Assembly (NCBI RefSeq): GCF_001571145.1
Contig: NZ_BCTF01000010.1
Coordinates: 62,001 to 126,000 of the forward strand
Length of the DNA stretch: 64,000 nucleotides
Origin: Hydrogenophaga flava NBRC 102514
GTDB taxonomy: Bacteria; Pseudomonadota; Gammaproteobacteria; Burkholderiales; Burkholderiaceae_C
Direction: 5' to 3'
A program made the position numbers and the translations under genes. Below, in pieces: positions 54,817 through 63,914 of the stretch. Numbering within the stretch: position 1 is the first letter of the stretch; each line of letters starts with the position of its first letter. The notes under the pieces were generated by a model. That model searched no databases. It was not told the DNA's origin and saw only the letters and a program-made list of their open reading frames with translations.

Positions 54817-56439
54817 TCACATCCGGAACAGGCCGAACTTCGTATCCGGGATCGGGGCGTTCAGCGACGCGCTCAGGCCCAGCGCCAGCACGCGCCGCGT
54901 GTCGGCCGGGTCGATCACGCCGTCGTCCCACAGACGCGCGGTGGCGTAGTAGGGGTGGCCCTGCACCTCGTACTGCTCCTTGATCGGCGCCTTGAACGCG
55001 GCCTCTTCTTCCGCACTCCAGCTGCCGCCCTTGCCTTCGATGCCGTCGCGTTTGACCGTGGCCAGGACGCTCGCGGCCTGTTCGCCGCCCATGACCGAGA
55101 TGCGCGCGTTCGGCCACATCCACAGGAAGCGGGGCGAATAGGCGCGGCCGCACATGCCGTAGTTGCCGGCGCCGAAGCTGCCGCCGATGATGATGGTGAA
55201 CTTCGGGACGGCGGCGGTCGCCACGGCCGTCACCATCTTGGCGCCGTTGCGGGCGATCCCTTCGTTCTCGTACTTGCGGCCGACCATGAAGCCGGTGATG
55301 TTCTGCAGGAAGACCAGCGGCGTTTTGCGCTGGCAGCACAGTTCGATGAAGTGCGCGCCCTTGAGCGCCGATTCGCTGAACAAAATGCCGTTGTTGGCGA
55401 TGATGCCGACCGGCATGCCTTCAATGCGCGCGAAGCCGCAGACCAGGGTGGTGCCGAAGCGCGACTTGAACTCGTCGAACTCCGAGCCGTCGACGATGCG
55501 GGCGATGATCTCGCGCACGTCAAAGGGCTTGCGCGTGTCGGTCGGGATCACGCCGTACAGCTCCTCGGCCGGGTACAGCGGCGCCACCGGGTCGATGGTG
55601 GTGATGGGCGGGACCTTGCGCGCGTTGAGGTTCTTCACGGCCTGGCGCGCCAACGCGATGGCGTGCAGATCGTTCTGCGCCAGGTGGTCGGCCACGCCAC
55701 TCAGGCGCGTGTGCACGTCGCCACCGCCCAGGTCTTCGGCGCTCACCACCTCGCCGGTGGCGGCCTTCACCAGCGGCGGGCCGCCCAGGAAGATGGTGCC
55801 CTGGTTCTTGACGATGATGGTCTCGTCGCTCATGGCCGGCACGTAGGCGCCGCCCGCCGTGCACGAGCCCATGACCACCGCGATCTGTGCGATGCCCTGC
55901 GCGCTCATGTTGGCCTGGTTGAAGAAGATGCGGCCAAAGTGATCGCGATCGGGAAACACTTCGTCCTGGTTCGGCAGGTTGGCGCCGCCCGAGTCCACCA
56001 GGTAGATGCAGGGCAGGTGGTTCTGCTGCGCCACTTCCTGCGCGCGCAGGTGCTTCTTCACGGTCAGCGGGTAGTAGGTACCGCCCTTCACCGTCGCGTC
56101 GTTGCAGACGATCATGCAGTCCACACCGCTGACGCGGCCGATGCCGGCGATGACGCCGGCACATGGCGCACTGTCGCTGCCGTCGCGGTCCGGGTACATG
56201 CCCATCGCGGCCAGCGGGCTCAGCTCCAGGAACGGCGTCCCCGGGTCCAGCAGCATCTGCACGCGGTCGCGCGGCAGCAGCTTGCCGCGCGCGGTGTGCT
56301 TGGCGCGGGCGGCCTCGCCACCGCCGAGCGTGGCCTTCTGGATCTGCGCCTTCAGGTCGTCGACCACGGCGCGCATGGCGGCGGCGTTGGCCTGGAAGTC
56401 GGCGGAGCGGGCGTTGAGTTTGGTGTCGAGGATCGTCAT
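54817..56439 (-). CDS. liuB: Methylcrotonyl-CoA carboxylase carboxyltransferase (beta) subunit
   Basis: 540 residues, the normal length. Transfers the carboxyl from biotin to 3-methylcrotonyl-CoA. Segments typical of MCC beta: [19 protein letters not shown] [52 protein letters not shown] and [20 protein letters not shown]. The start and end match known LiuB proteins. Works with the alpha subunit encoded at 50687-52711. Confidence 0.94.
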   Translation of the reverse strand: MTILDTKLNARSADFQANAAAMRAVVDDLKAQIQKATLGGGEAARAKHTARGKLLPRDRVQMLLDPGTPFLELSPLAAMGMYPDRDGSDSAPCAGVIAGIGRVSGVDCMIVCNDATVKGGTYYPLTVKKHLRAQEVAQQNHLPCIYLVDSGGANLPNQDEVFPDRDHFGRIFFNQANMSAQGIAQIAVVMGSCTAGGAYVPAMSDETIIVKNQGTIFLGGPPLVKAATGEVVSAEDLGGGDVHTRLSGVADHLAQNDLHAIALARQAVKNLNARKVPPITTIDPVAPLYPAEELYGVIPTDTRKPFDVREIIARIVDGSEFDEFKSRFGTTLVCGFARIEGMPVGIIANNGILFSESALKGAHFIELCCQRKTPLVFLQNITGFMVGRKYENEGIARNGAKMVTAVATAAVPKFTIIIGGSFGAGNYGMCGRAYSPRFLWMWPNARISVMGGEQAASVLATVKRDGIEGKGGSWSAEEEAAFKAPIKEQYEVQGHPYYATARLWDDGVIDPADTRRVLALGLSASLNAPIPDTKFGLFRM

Positions 56440-56492
56440 ATCTGTTGCCCAACTGAGAGAGGGTTAGGAGCACCGTCCAGCGCACGCCGTGG

Positions 56493-56562
56493 AACCGGCT
56501 TTGCCGGGCCACAGGCGTGGTCCCCCACCGGGGGAAGACGCGAAGCGGCGCAGGGGGGCTTT
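56493..56562. repeat. Palindromic intergenic repeat
   Basis: Gap between liuB and the acyl-CoA synthetase gene. TCCCCCACCGGGGGA at 56521-56535 forms a tight hairpin; it is followed by AGACGCGAAGCGGCGCAGGG, a unit I recall as common in Comamonadaceae intergenic DNA. Possibly a REP-like element acting on mRNA ends. Confidence 0.5.
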
Positions 56563-56571
56563 CATTTCATT

Positions 56572-58275
56572 TCAGGCGGTCTTGGCTTCGGCCAGCCCCA
56601 GCTGGTCCTTCATGGCGTCGCGGATCTTGAACTTCTGGATCTTGCCGGTCACCGTCATCGGGAAGGCGTCGACGAAGCGGATGTAGCGCGGCACCTTGTA
56701 GTGGGCGATCTGGCCCTTGCAGAAGGCGCGCACGGCGTCTTCATCCAGCGTCTGGCCGGGCTTGACGATGACCCAGGCGCACAGCTCCTCGCCGTACTTC
56801 AGGTCGGGCACGCCGACCACCTGCACGTCCTGCACCTGCGGCATGCGGTAGAGGAATTCTTCGATCTCGCGCGGGTAGATGTTCTCGCCGCCGCGGATCA
56901 CCATGTCCTTGATGCGGCCGACGATGTTGACGTAGCCCTCGTCGTCCATGGTCGCGAGGTCGCCGGTGTGCATCCAGCCGTCTTCATCGATGGCTTCGCG
57001 CGTCTTCGCCTCGTCGCCCCAGTAGCCGTGCATGACCGAGTAGCCCTTGGTGCAGAACTCGCCGCGCTCTCCGCGCGGCACGGTGGCGCCGGTCTCGGGG
57101 TTGACGATCTTGATTTGCAGGTGCGGCTGCACCAGACCCACGGTGGACACGCGCTTGTCCAGCGGCGTGTCGGTGCTGCTCTGGCAGCTCACCGGACTGG
57201 TCTCGGTCATGCCGTAGGCAATCGTCACCTCGCCCATGTGCATGTCGGCCTGCACCCGCTTCATCACCTCCACCGGGCAGGGCGAGCCGGCCATGATGCC
57301 GGTGCGCAGGGTGTGCAGGTCGAACTCCTTGAAACGCGGGTGGTCCAGCTCGGCGATGAACATGGTCGGCACGCCGTGCAGGCCGGTGCATTTTTCGGCC
57401 TGCACCGTCTGCAGCACGGCCAGCGGGTCGAAGGCGTCGCTGGGGTAGACGATGGTGCTGCCGTGCGTGAAGCAGGCCAGGTTGCCCAGCACCATGCCAA
57501 AGCAGTGGTACAGCGGCACAGGGATGCACAGGCGGTCGTCCGGCGTGAGCTTCATGCACTCGCCGATGAAGAAGCCGTTGTTCAGGATGTTGCGGTGGGT
57601 CAGCGTCGCGCCCTTGGGGAAACCGGTGGTGCCGCTGGTGAACTGGATGTTGATCGGGTCGTTCGCCGTCAGCCCCGCCGCGGCCTGCGCCACGCGCGGG
57701 TCGCCCAGGGTGCCCGAGGCCAGCAGCGCGGAAAAGCGTTGCATCCCCGGCTGCTCGGCGCCCTCACCCGCCACGTCGATCCAGGCCACGGTGCACAGCT
57801 CGGGCAGGCGCGCGGACTGCAGCGCGCCGGGCGCGCAGGTGGCCAGCTCGGGCGCCAGCTCGCGCAGCATGCCCAGGTAGTCGCTGGTCTTGAAGGTCGC
57901 CATCGACACCAGCGCCTTGCAGCCCACCTTGTTGAGCGCGTATTCGAGCTCGGCCGTGCGGTAGGCGGGGTTGATGTTCACCAGCACCAGGCCGACCTTG
58001 GCGGTCGCCAGCTGCATCAGCACCCATTCCACGTTGTTGTGCGACCAGATGCCGATGCGGTCCCCCGGCTGCAGGCCCAGGCCCAGCAGCGCACTGGCCA
58101 GCCGGTCGACTTCGGCCGCCAGCGCGGCGTAGGTGTAGCGACGGCCCTGGTGCACGCTCACCAGCGCCTCGCGCTGCGGGTGGCGCGCGGCCATGGCGTC
58201 GAAGAAGGCGCCGATGGTCTGTTCGATCAGGGGCGCGTCGGTGCGGCCCGCGGCGTGGCTCAGCGTCAGGTCCAT
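56572..58275 (-). CDS. AMP-binding acyl-CoA synthetase
   Basis: 567 residues of the ANL superfamily: phosphate loop [72 protein letters not shown] and catalytic Lys in [11 protein letters not shown]. Activates a carboxylic acid to its CoA ester; placement upstream of liuB suggests a branched short-chain acid such as isovalerate. It is not PaaK, which is shorter with different motifs. Divergent from an AraC-type regulator. Confidence 0.9.
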   Translation of the reverse strand: MDLTLSHAAGRTDAPLIEQTIGAFFDAMAARHPQREALVSVHQGRRYTYAALAAEVDRLASALLGLGLQPGDRIGIWSHNNVEWVLMQLATAKVGLVLVNINPAYRTAELEYALNKVGCKALVSMATFKTSDYLGMLRELAPELATCAPGALQSARLPELCTVAWIDVAGEGAEQPGMQRFSALLASGTLGDPRVAQAAAGLTANDPINIQFTSGTTGFPKGATLTHRNILNNGFFIGECMKLTPDDRLCIPVPLYHCFGMVLGNLACFTHGSTIVYPSDAFDPLAVLQTVQAEKCTGLHGVPTMFIAELDHPRFKEFDLHTLRTGIMAGSPCPVEVMKRVQADMHMGEVTIAYGMTETSPVSCQSSTDTPLDKRVSTVGLVQPHLQIKIVNPETGATVPRGERGEFCTKGYSVMHGYWGDEAKTREAIDEDGWMHTGDLATMDDEGYVNIVGRIKDMVIRGGENIYPREIEEFLYRMPQVQDVQVVGVPDLKYGEELCAWVIVKPGQTLDEDAVRAFCKGQIAHYKVPRYIRFVDAFPMTVTGKIQKFKIRDAMKDQLGLAEAKTA

Positions 58276-58402
58276 GGGGTTTGTCTCCTCTGGCGTACGG
58301 GCGAAATCCGGTCCCCAGCATAGCGGCCTGCTCCGGTTTCGGGGCGGGCAAACAGGTCACAAATCGCGCCATCAATCGTGCCATTCATGGCAGACTCCAG
58401 CC

Positions 58403-59446
58403 ATGCCTGCCCCGCGCCCGAACGCCCCCGCCCGCAGCACTGTCGTCGCGGCCACCCCCATGGCTTTTGTGCAGGCGATTGCGCACGCCTATGCGCTGCG
58501 GCAGATGGCGCCCGATGCCGCGCTCGCCGCCGCACAAATTGCGCCAGCCGATCTGGATCGGCCCGAGGCCCGCATCACCGCCCTGCAGATGGAGTGGCTG
58601 TCGGCCGCCGCCATGCAGGAACTCGACGACGAGGCCCTGGGCTGGTTCACCCGCCCCCTGCCCTGGGGCAGCTACGGCATGCTCGCCCGCGCCTCGCTAT
58701 CCGCCCCCACCCTGGGCGTGGCGCTCAAGCGCTGGTGCCGCCACCACGGCCTGCTCACGCGCGACATCACGCTCACCGTCCAGGCCGAGGGCGACGAGGC
58801 CCGCATCGTGCTCGGCGAACACCGCCCGCCCGGCGGCGACGGTTCGCTGCGCGAGTTCTGCTTCGTCTCGGTGCTGCGCAACGTGCACGGCCTGGCCTGT
58901 TGGTTTGTGGACTCGCGCATCCCGCTGCTGGGCGCCAGCTTCCCCTTCGCCGCGCCGCCGCACGCCCAGGCCTACCGCGTGCTGTTCGACGGTCCGACGC
59001 GCTTTGACGCAGAAGACACCGCAATCCGCTTCGATGCCCGCTACCTGGCCCTGCCGATCAAGCGCGACGAGGCCGCGATGAACCAGATGCTTCAGCGCGC
59101 GCTGCCGATCCAGGTGCGCCCCTACCGGCGCGACCGCCTGCTGGTGCAGCGCGTGCGGCAGGTGCTGCTGAACCAGCCGCAGGACGCCCACAACGCCGAC
59201 GACCTGGCCGCCCTGCTCCACACCTCGGCGCGCACCCTGCACCGGCAGCTCAAGGAAGAAGGCGCCACGCTGCAGGCGCTGAAAGACGAGGTGCGGCGCG
59301 AGCGCGCCATGGCGCTGCTGCAGCGCACGAACAAGCCGATCAAGCAAGTGGCCGCTGCGACCGGGTTCCAGAACGAGAAGAGCTTCATCCGCGCGTTCAA
59401 GGCCTGGACCGGGCTGGCACCGGGAGAGTGGCGCGATGCGCGTTGA
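58403..59446 (+). CDS. AraC-family transcriptional regulator
   Basis: 347 residues: an N-terminal effector domain of the arabinose-binding-like type (AFVQAIAHAYALRQMAPDAA onwards) and a C-terminal AraC double helix-turn-helix (LAALLHTSARTLHRQLKEEG, KQVAAATGFQNEKSFIRAFK). Such regulators often control acyl-CoA metabolism genes. It is divergent from the acyl-CoA synthetase gene with 127 bases between, so it probably controls the leucine/isovalerate genes. ATG 58403 chosen; the frame extends upstream without homology. Confidence 0.9.
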   Translation: MPAPRPNAPARSTVVAATPMAFVQAIAHAYALRQMAPDAALAAAQIAPADLDRPEARITALQMEWLSAAAMQELDDEALGWFTRPLPWGSYGMLARASLSAPTLGVALKRWCRHHGLLTRDITLTVQAEGDEARIVLGEHRPPGGDGSLREFCFVSVLRNVHGLACWFVDSRIPLLGASFPFAAPPHAQAYRVLFDGPTRFDAEDTAIRFDARYLALPIKRDEAAMNQMLQRALPIQVRPYRRDRLLVQRVRQVLLNQPQDAHNADDLAALLHTSARTLHRQLKEEGATLQALKDEVRRERAMALLQRTNKPIKQVAAATGFQNEKSFIRAFKAWTGLAPGEWRDAR

Positions 59447-59613
59447 CCATGAGCGCAACAAACCCGAGTTGACCAGCCGGTGGCCCTCCGCTCCACCCCT
59501 TCACGGCCTCGCAAGCCCTTGATTCGCTGAGCATTTTTCTTCAGCCGCGGCATTCGATCCGCCAGGCGCCGATGCGAGTAGGCGGGCAGAAACCCGCTGC
59601 CGACAATCGTGCG

Positions 59614-60723
59614 ATGCGACAGCCTCACCCCTTCTTCCTCCACGCCTGGCTCGGCGCCCTGCTCCTCTTCATGCTGGCGCCCTGGCTGCCGGCACACGCG
59701 TCCGGGGCGGACTGGGACCAGGCGCTGGACCGGATCGAGGCCCAGGGCCTCAACATCCACAGCGTGCTCGTGATGCACGGTGACCGCCTCGTCGCCGAGC
59801 GCTACCGCAGCGGTCAGGACAGGGGCCTCTACAGCCTCTGGTCATCCCGCCGGCACTTCGGCCCCGACGACCTGCACGACATGCGCTCCATCAGCAAGAG
59901 CGTGGTCGGCCTGGTGTACGGCGTGCTGCTGGCGCGTCAGGAGGTACCCGGACTGGACACGCCGGTCGCGTCGCTGTATCCCGACCATCCGGCACTCGAT
60001 CAACCACCGAAGAACGCGATCCGCATCCGGGACCTGCTGACCATGAGCGCCGGGCTGGCCTGGGACGAACCGTCCCCCGTGCGGCGCACACCCGACGACG
60101 ACCAGACGCCCCTGGTCTGGACCAGCTCGTTCTATGCCACCGTCTTCGGGCGCGAGGTCGTGGCCCGTCCGGGCGAGACCTTCGTCTACAGCGGCGGACT
60201 GACTTCGGTGCTGGTCGATGTCATCGAGCGGTCCACCGGCCGTCCCTGGGCCGAGGTGGTCGACACCGAGCTGTTCCAGCCGCTGGGCATCCAGACCTGG
60301 ACCTGGAGCCGGGACCTGCGCGGCCGCCCGCTCGCCCACGCCGGTCTGCGCCTGCGCCCGCGCGATCTGCTGAAGATCGGCGTGCTGGTGTTGCAGCAAG
60401 GTCGGTGGCAAGGCCGGCAACTGGTGCCATCGGCCTGGGTCGAAGCCGCGACATCGACCCAGATCAGGGCCAGCGCCCGCCTGGGCTACGGCTACCAGTG
60501 GTGGACCAGCGAGCAGACGGTGGCAGGCCAGTCGTGGCCGGTGATCCAGGCCATCGGCAACGGGGGCCAGAGGCTGTACGTGGTGCCCGGACTCGACCTG
60601 GTGGTGGCCATGACGGCCGGCGACTACGGTCAGCCCGACATCCTGGCCGCCGAGGACGACCTGTTTGCCGCGCTGCTGGGGCTCGCCGCGCGCGAGGCTC
60701 AACCCGCGGCGACCGCCAGGTAG
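59614..60723 (+). CDS. Serine hydrolase, beta-lactamase class C-like
   Basis: 369 residues. Signal peptide (LGALLLFMLAPWLPAHASG) and class C/PBP4-like fold: SxxK as SISKSVVGLVYG with catalytic Ser, a YSGGLTSVLV (Tyr motif region) and GYGYQWW towards the end. It may be an esterase, a D-aminopeptidase or a penicillin-binding protein; resistance is not implied. ATG 59614 opens the signal peptide. Its 3' end overlaps the convergent tetR gene by 25 bases. Confidence 0.85.
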   Translation: MRQPHPFFLHAWLGALLLFMLAPWLPAHASGADWDQALDRIEAQGLNIHSVLVMHGDRLVAERYRSGQDRGLYSLWSSRRHFGPDDLHDMRSISKSVVGLVYGVLLARQEVPGLDTPVASLYPDHPALDQPPKNAIRIRDLLTMSAGLAWDEPSPVRRTPDDDQTPLVWTSSFYATVFGREVVARPGETFVYSGGLTSVLVDVIERSTGRPWAEVVDTELFQPLGIQTWTWSRDLRGRPLAHAGLRLRPRDLLKIGVLVLQQGRWQGRQLVPSAWVEAATSTQIRASARLGYGYQWWTSEQTVAGQSWPVIQAIGNGGQRLYVVPGLDLVVAMTAGDYGQPDILAAEDDLFAALLGLAAREAQPAATAR

Positions 60724-61325
60724 GCACGGACCAGACAAACCGCCTCGTCTTCCAGCGCCTGGTCGGACACGGGCAGTGCCTCGGCGTCTTCGGTCAACGC
60801 CCGGGCGACACCCAGTACGGCGCGCGAGATGACAAAGAGCTGGGCTTCGGTGAGCGACAGACCGCCCAGCGGCCCGCCTGGATGACCGGCAATCATCGCC
60901 ACCTGGGCTCGCACCTGCTCTGCATCATCGGCCGCCAAGCCAGCCCCGAAGTAGGCACTCAGCAGAGTTCTGCGCAGCCCCACATCGAGCCGATGGCGCT
61001 GAAACAGCGCGCGAACGATGCCGCGCACCGGGTCGGTGTTCTGCTCGGAGGCCGCCTGCAGCGCATCCGCCAAGGCCTGCCGATCGGCCTTCAGCAGCCG
61101 GCGCGCCAGCGCAACGAGGATGGACTGCTTGTTGGGAAAGTAGCCGTAGAGCGTCCCGATGCTGACGCCTGCCCGCTCGGCAATGCGGTTGGTGTTGAAC
61201 CCCGAAAGACCCTGCTGGAGCAACTGCCACGCCGCATCCAGGATCACGGCCACGGTTTCGTGCGCCCGCTCCTGGCGGGGGCTGCGGCGTGAGAGCACGG
61301 AGCGGAGCTTCTTCTGGGTGGTCAT
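60699..61325 (-). CDS. TetR-family transcriptional regulator
   Basis: 208 residues. N-terminal TetR helix-turn-helix (ILDAAWQLLQQGLSGFNTNR, IAERAGVSIGTLYGYFPNKQ) and an all-helical ligand domain. ATG 61325; ATG 61334 is an alternative giving three extra residues. Divergent from a membrane-protein gene only 44 bases away, with an inverted repeat spanning both start codons, so it probably represses that gene and itself. Ligand unknown. Confidence 0.9.
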   Translation of the reverse strand: MTTQKKLRSVLSRRSPRQERAHETVAVILDAAWQLLQQGLSGFNTNRIAERAGVSIGTLYGYFPNKQSILVALARRLLKADRQALADALQAASEQNTDPVRGIVRALFQRHRLDVGLRRTLLSAYFGAGLAADDAEQVRAQVAMIAGHPGGPLGGLSLTEAQLFVISRAVLGVARALTEDAEALPVSDQALEDEAVCLVRAYLAVAAG

Positions 61326-61374
61326 GGGCCGCATTCTCGACTTCCACAGGCACACGCCACAATGCGGCCATGAC
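61321..61374. promoter_or_regulatory. Inverted repeat spanning both start codons of the tetR/membrane-protein pair
   Basis: Left arm GTCATGGGCCGCATT (61321-61335) and right arm AATGCGGCCATGAC (61361-61374) are reverse complements apart from one extra G, with 25 bases between. Each arm contains the start codon of one divergent gene. Neither start has a Shine-Dalgarno sequence. Confidence 0.45.
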
Positions 61375-61885
61375 GACACCCAACCACGACGACACCGCCC
61401 GCAGCAGCCGGCGCAGACGCTGGGTGCGGCTGGGCGCCAAGACCGTGCACGACCTCGCGTCCATCACCTTCGGCGGCGCGCTGGTCGCCTGCATCGTGCT
61501 CAACCAGATGGTGCCGCGCGACACGCTGGCCGAATTCGCCGCCGCGCGGGCGCTGCACGCCACCATCGCACAGTACCTGCTGGTGCCTTCCATGGCCGTG
61601 GTGGTGCTCAGCGGCCTGCTGGCCCTGGCCGCCACCCGGGCTTACATGGGCGCGGGCTGGGCCTGGCTCAAGGCACTGCTGGGCCTGAGCGTGTTCGAAG
61701 CCACGCTGGTGGTGGTCGGCTCGAAGGAGAAGCAGGCCGCCGTCGTCGCCGCCTACACCGACCCCGCGCAGCTGGAGACCCTGCTGCGCTCCGAGCGCAA
61801 CACCCTGTGGCTGCTGGTCGTGCTGGCCGCCATCAACGTGGTGCTGGCCGTGTGGCGGCCGCGGCTCGGTCCGAAGGAGCGCTGA
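61370..61885 (+). CDS. Four-helix integral membrane protein, DUF2269-like
   Basis: 171 residues. Four hydrophobic segments (ASITFGGALVACIVLNQMV, TIAQYLLVPSMAVVVLSGLL, LLGLSVFEATLVVVG, LLVVLAAINVVLAVW). Basic, hydrophilic first 20 residues stay in the cytoplasm. Resembles predicted DUF2269-type proteins without certain assignment. Probable target of the divergent TetR regulator. Confidence 0.75.
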   Translation: MTTPNHDDTARSSRRRRWVRLGAKTVHDLASITFGGALVACIVLNQMVPRDTLAEFAAARALHATIAQYLLVPSMAVVVLSGLLALAATRAYMGAGWAWLKALLGLSVFEATLVVVGSKEKQAAVVAAYTDPAQLETLLRSERNTLWLLVVLAAINVVLAVWRPRLGPKER

Positions 61886-61952
61886 GCCACCGCCTCCGCC
61901 CACCCCGAACTCGCCACTGCACGATCGGCACACACCACCCCGGAGAAACCTC

Positions 61953-62456
61953 ATGACCCTGCTCAAATGGATTGCGTTCGCCCTGCTCGCCCTGGCTATC
62001 GCCGCGGCACTGGCCGGACAACTCGGACTGCTCGGCGGGAGCATGCCCGGAGACCTGGGCGTGAAGGATGGCCGGCTCAAACCGCCGTCCACAACGCCCA
62101 ACAGCGTCAGCAGCCAGGCCGGCCTCTACCCCGACCACCCCATGCGCGCCTACGCTGAGATTCCGCCGCTGCCCCTCCAAGGCGACGGCCCCGCCACCCT
62201 GGCGCGGCTCCGGCAGTTGCTGCAGGCCATGCCCGGCGTGAAGATCGTCCAGGACAACGGCGATGGCTACCTGTACGCGCAATGCACCACGCGCTGGATG
62301 AAGTTCGTCGACGACCTCGAACTCTGGGTCGACCCGGTGAACCAGGTGGTGCAGGTGCGCTCGGCCTCACGCGTGGGGCGCAAGGACTTCGGGGTGAACC
62401 GGGAGCGGGTGGAGGGGCTGCGGGCGGGGTTGGCCAGGGAAGGCGGAAGGCCCTAG
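61953..62456 (+). CDS. DUF1499 family protein
   Basis: 167 residues. One N-terminal membrane segment (WIAFALLALAIAAALAG) and a DUF1499 domain: TPNSVSSQAGLYPDHPMRAY, followed by YLYAQCTTRWMKFVDDLELW and SASRVGRKDFGVNRERV. Exported or membrane-anchored; function unknown. ATG 61953 follows GGAGAAACCTC. Convergent with the lipoprotein gene, 3 bases apart. Confidence 0.87.
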   Translation: MTLLKWIAFALLALAIAAALAGQLGLLGGSMPGDLGVKDGRLKPPSTTPNSVSSQAGLYPDHPMRAYAEIPPLPLQGDGPATLARLRQLLQAMPGVKIVQDNGDGYLYAQCTTRWMKFVDDLELWVDPVNQVVQVRSASRVGRKDFGVNRERVEGLRAGLAREGGRP

Positions 62457-62459
62457 GCC

Positions 62460-63182
62460 CTAGCCCCGAGGCCCCGTGTCTGCAGACGGCATCCGCGGAG
62501 ACGTGCTGTCGAGAGGCCCCTCAAACAAACCCAACCGTCCAATCAAGTCCAACACCACGCCATCAATCTGCGCACGTATCGCGTCGCGGACAGCACCATC
62601 CACCCTGGGTTGCAAGAGTGGCCCTTTTTCAAGCGCCACAAAGGGGAGGCGCTGGAAGCTTTCTGAAGACACGATCTGAACCTCTTGCGGGTAAGACGGA
62701 TTCAGGATGCGGGCATCCAGTTGGACATAGGTCGCTGATGCGGCCTCCAAGCCCAACCATGTGTGCTGACGGAGTCCAATCCCGCTGACGTAAGGAGGCC
62801 GGTTGAACACCTTGTCCGGGCCATACCCTGGGGCAATGACCAGCACGACCTCATTGGTGGTGTCGATCATCTGGGCCAGGTTGACCTGTGTTCCTGGCTG
62901 AAGAACAAGCGCCCTGGCCTTCCGCCCTGTCTGACGCAGCACGGCCACGCTTCGCTCTTCGATCCAGTGCTTGATGGACCAATCCGGGTTCGAATGAGTG
63001 GCCGACTCGTTGTTCAACAGGATCGTCCCCACCCAGGACAACGACAGGTCATTGGGAACGTTCACCACCACGACAACGCCTTTGTCTCCCACTTGCGACC
63101 TGATCCGCACAGGATCGGCAGTCCCGCACCCTGAGAGGACCGCAGAAACGGCCAGCCACATCACCAAAACCAGACTTCTCAT
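62460..63182 (-). CDS. Lipoprotein of unknown function, paralogue 1
   Basis: 240 residues. Signal peptide with lipobox LSGC (Cys19), then no domain I recognise. It shares its order of motifs with the next gene: a Val-rich strand pair after the lipobox (RIRSQVGDKGVVVVVNVPND), WVGTILLNNES, VVLVIAPGYGPDKV, VSGIGLRQHTWLGLEAA and an Asp/Gln-rich C-terminus (RDAIRAQIDGVVLDLIGRLG). It carries a longer tail. Probably outer-membrane-attached. 81 bases downstream of its paralogue on the same strand. Confidence 0.75.
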   Translation of the reverse strand: MRSLVLVMWLAVSAVLSGCGTADPVRIRSQVGDKGVVVVVNVPNDLSLSWVGTILLNNESATHSNPDWSIKHWIEERSVAVLRQTGRKARALVLQPGTQVNLAQMIDTTNEVVLVIAPGYGPDKVFNRPPYVSGIGLRQHTWLGLEAASATYVQLDARILNPSYPQEVQIVSSESFQRLPFVALEKGPLLQPRVDGAVRDAIRAQIDGVVLDLIGRLGLFEGPLDSTSPRMPSADTGPRG

Positions 63183-63263
63183 CTTCTCTCCTTCTTTTCA
63201 GTCCCAGCAAGTTGTATGAGCTCTATGGAAAACTGCAATGGAGCCGGCAGCGGGGAGTCCGAA

Positions 63264-63914
63264 TCAGATCAGTCCAAGCTGCTGCAGGATGGCGCGCACA
63301 GAGCCTTTGACCTGGTCACGCACCGATCCTGCAACGGCCTCTTCGCTCTCAGGCTTGAGCTTGGCGCCGGTGTCGAGCACGGGGGTCGGCAACGCGACGG
63401 AAGACAGCTCCACCACCCTGGCCACGGATTGGCCCGACTTCAGATCGATCAGATCTCCTTCCAGCGAGGCAAAGGTGCTCACCAGCGGTTTCAGGCCCAG
63501 CGCGCTGTGCTGGTGGATGCCGACCCCGTTGAGCGGGGTGTCCTGATACCTCACGGGCGCAATCACCAGCACCAGATCCTCGGTCAGGACACCACCCTTC
63601 AACAGATCGGCCTTGGACATGGCGGGCAGTGCGCGAATGTTCACCGCCCGGTACGGCCCCGTGGCGGGCATCGCGCCGCGAATCGCGTCCTCCGCCGTCT
63701 TGGGCAATTGCCAGGCGGGCCTTTCCGTGCGGTCAAATTCGTTGTTGAAGACGGTCGTTCCAAGCCACGACGCTTCAACCCGGTCATTGACCAGAGACAC
63801 CACCGCCAGCGACTTACCCCCAACCTGCTGCCGGACCAGCGCCGGGTCAACGCTGGCACAGCCGCCCAACAACGCGGCGGCCGCGAGCAACACCATCCAA
63901 AGGCGACGAGCCAT
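63264..63914 (-). CDS. Lipoprotein of unknown function, paralogue 2
   Basis: 216 residues from ATG 63914, after GGGAGGAAAGAATC. Lipobox LLGGC (Cys19) and motifs matching its neighbour: LVRQQVGGKSLAVVSLVNDR, WLGTTVFNNEF, DLVLVIAPVRYQDTPL, GVGIHQHSALGLKPL and RDQVKGSVRAILQQLGL. No known domain. The pair looks like an old tandem duplication. The upstream region near the window end shows a possible -10 (CATAAT, 63960-63955). Confidence 0.75.
   Translation of the reverse strand: MARRLWMVLLAAAALLGGCASVDPALVRQQVGGKSLAVVSLVNDRVEASWLGTTVFNNEFDRTERPAWQLPKTAEDAIRGAMPATGPYRAVNIRALPAMSKADLLKGGVLTEDLVLVIAPVRYQDTPLNGVGIHQHSALGLKPLVSTFASLEGDLIDLKSGQSVARVVELSSVALPTPVLDTGAKLKPESEEAVAGSVRDQVKGSVRAILQQLGLI

Noticed and set aside
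56572..58275. Acyl-CoA synthetase as PaaK (phenylacetate-CoA ligase)
   Set aside because: At 567 residues it is too long and has FadD-like motifs; it stands with leucine catabolism genes far from the paa operon.
59614..60723. Serine hydrolase as a resistance beta-lactamase
   Set aside because: It has the SxxK motif but lacks a clear class C KTG and typical AmpC sequence; the wider esterase/peptidase family fits better.
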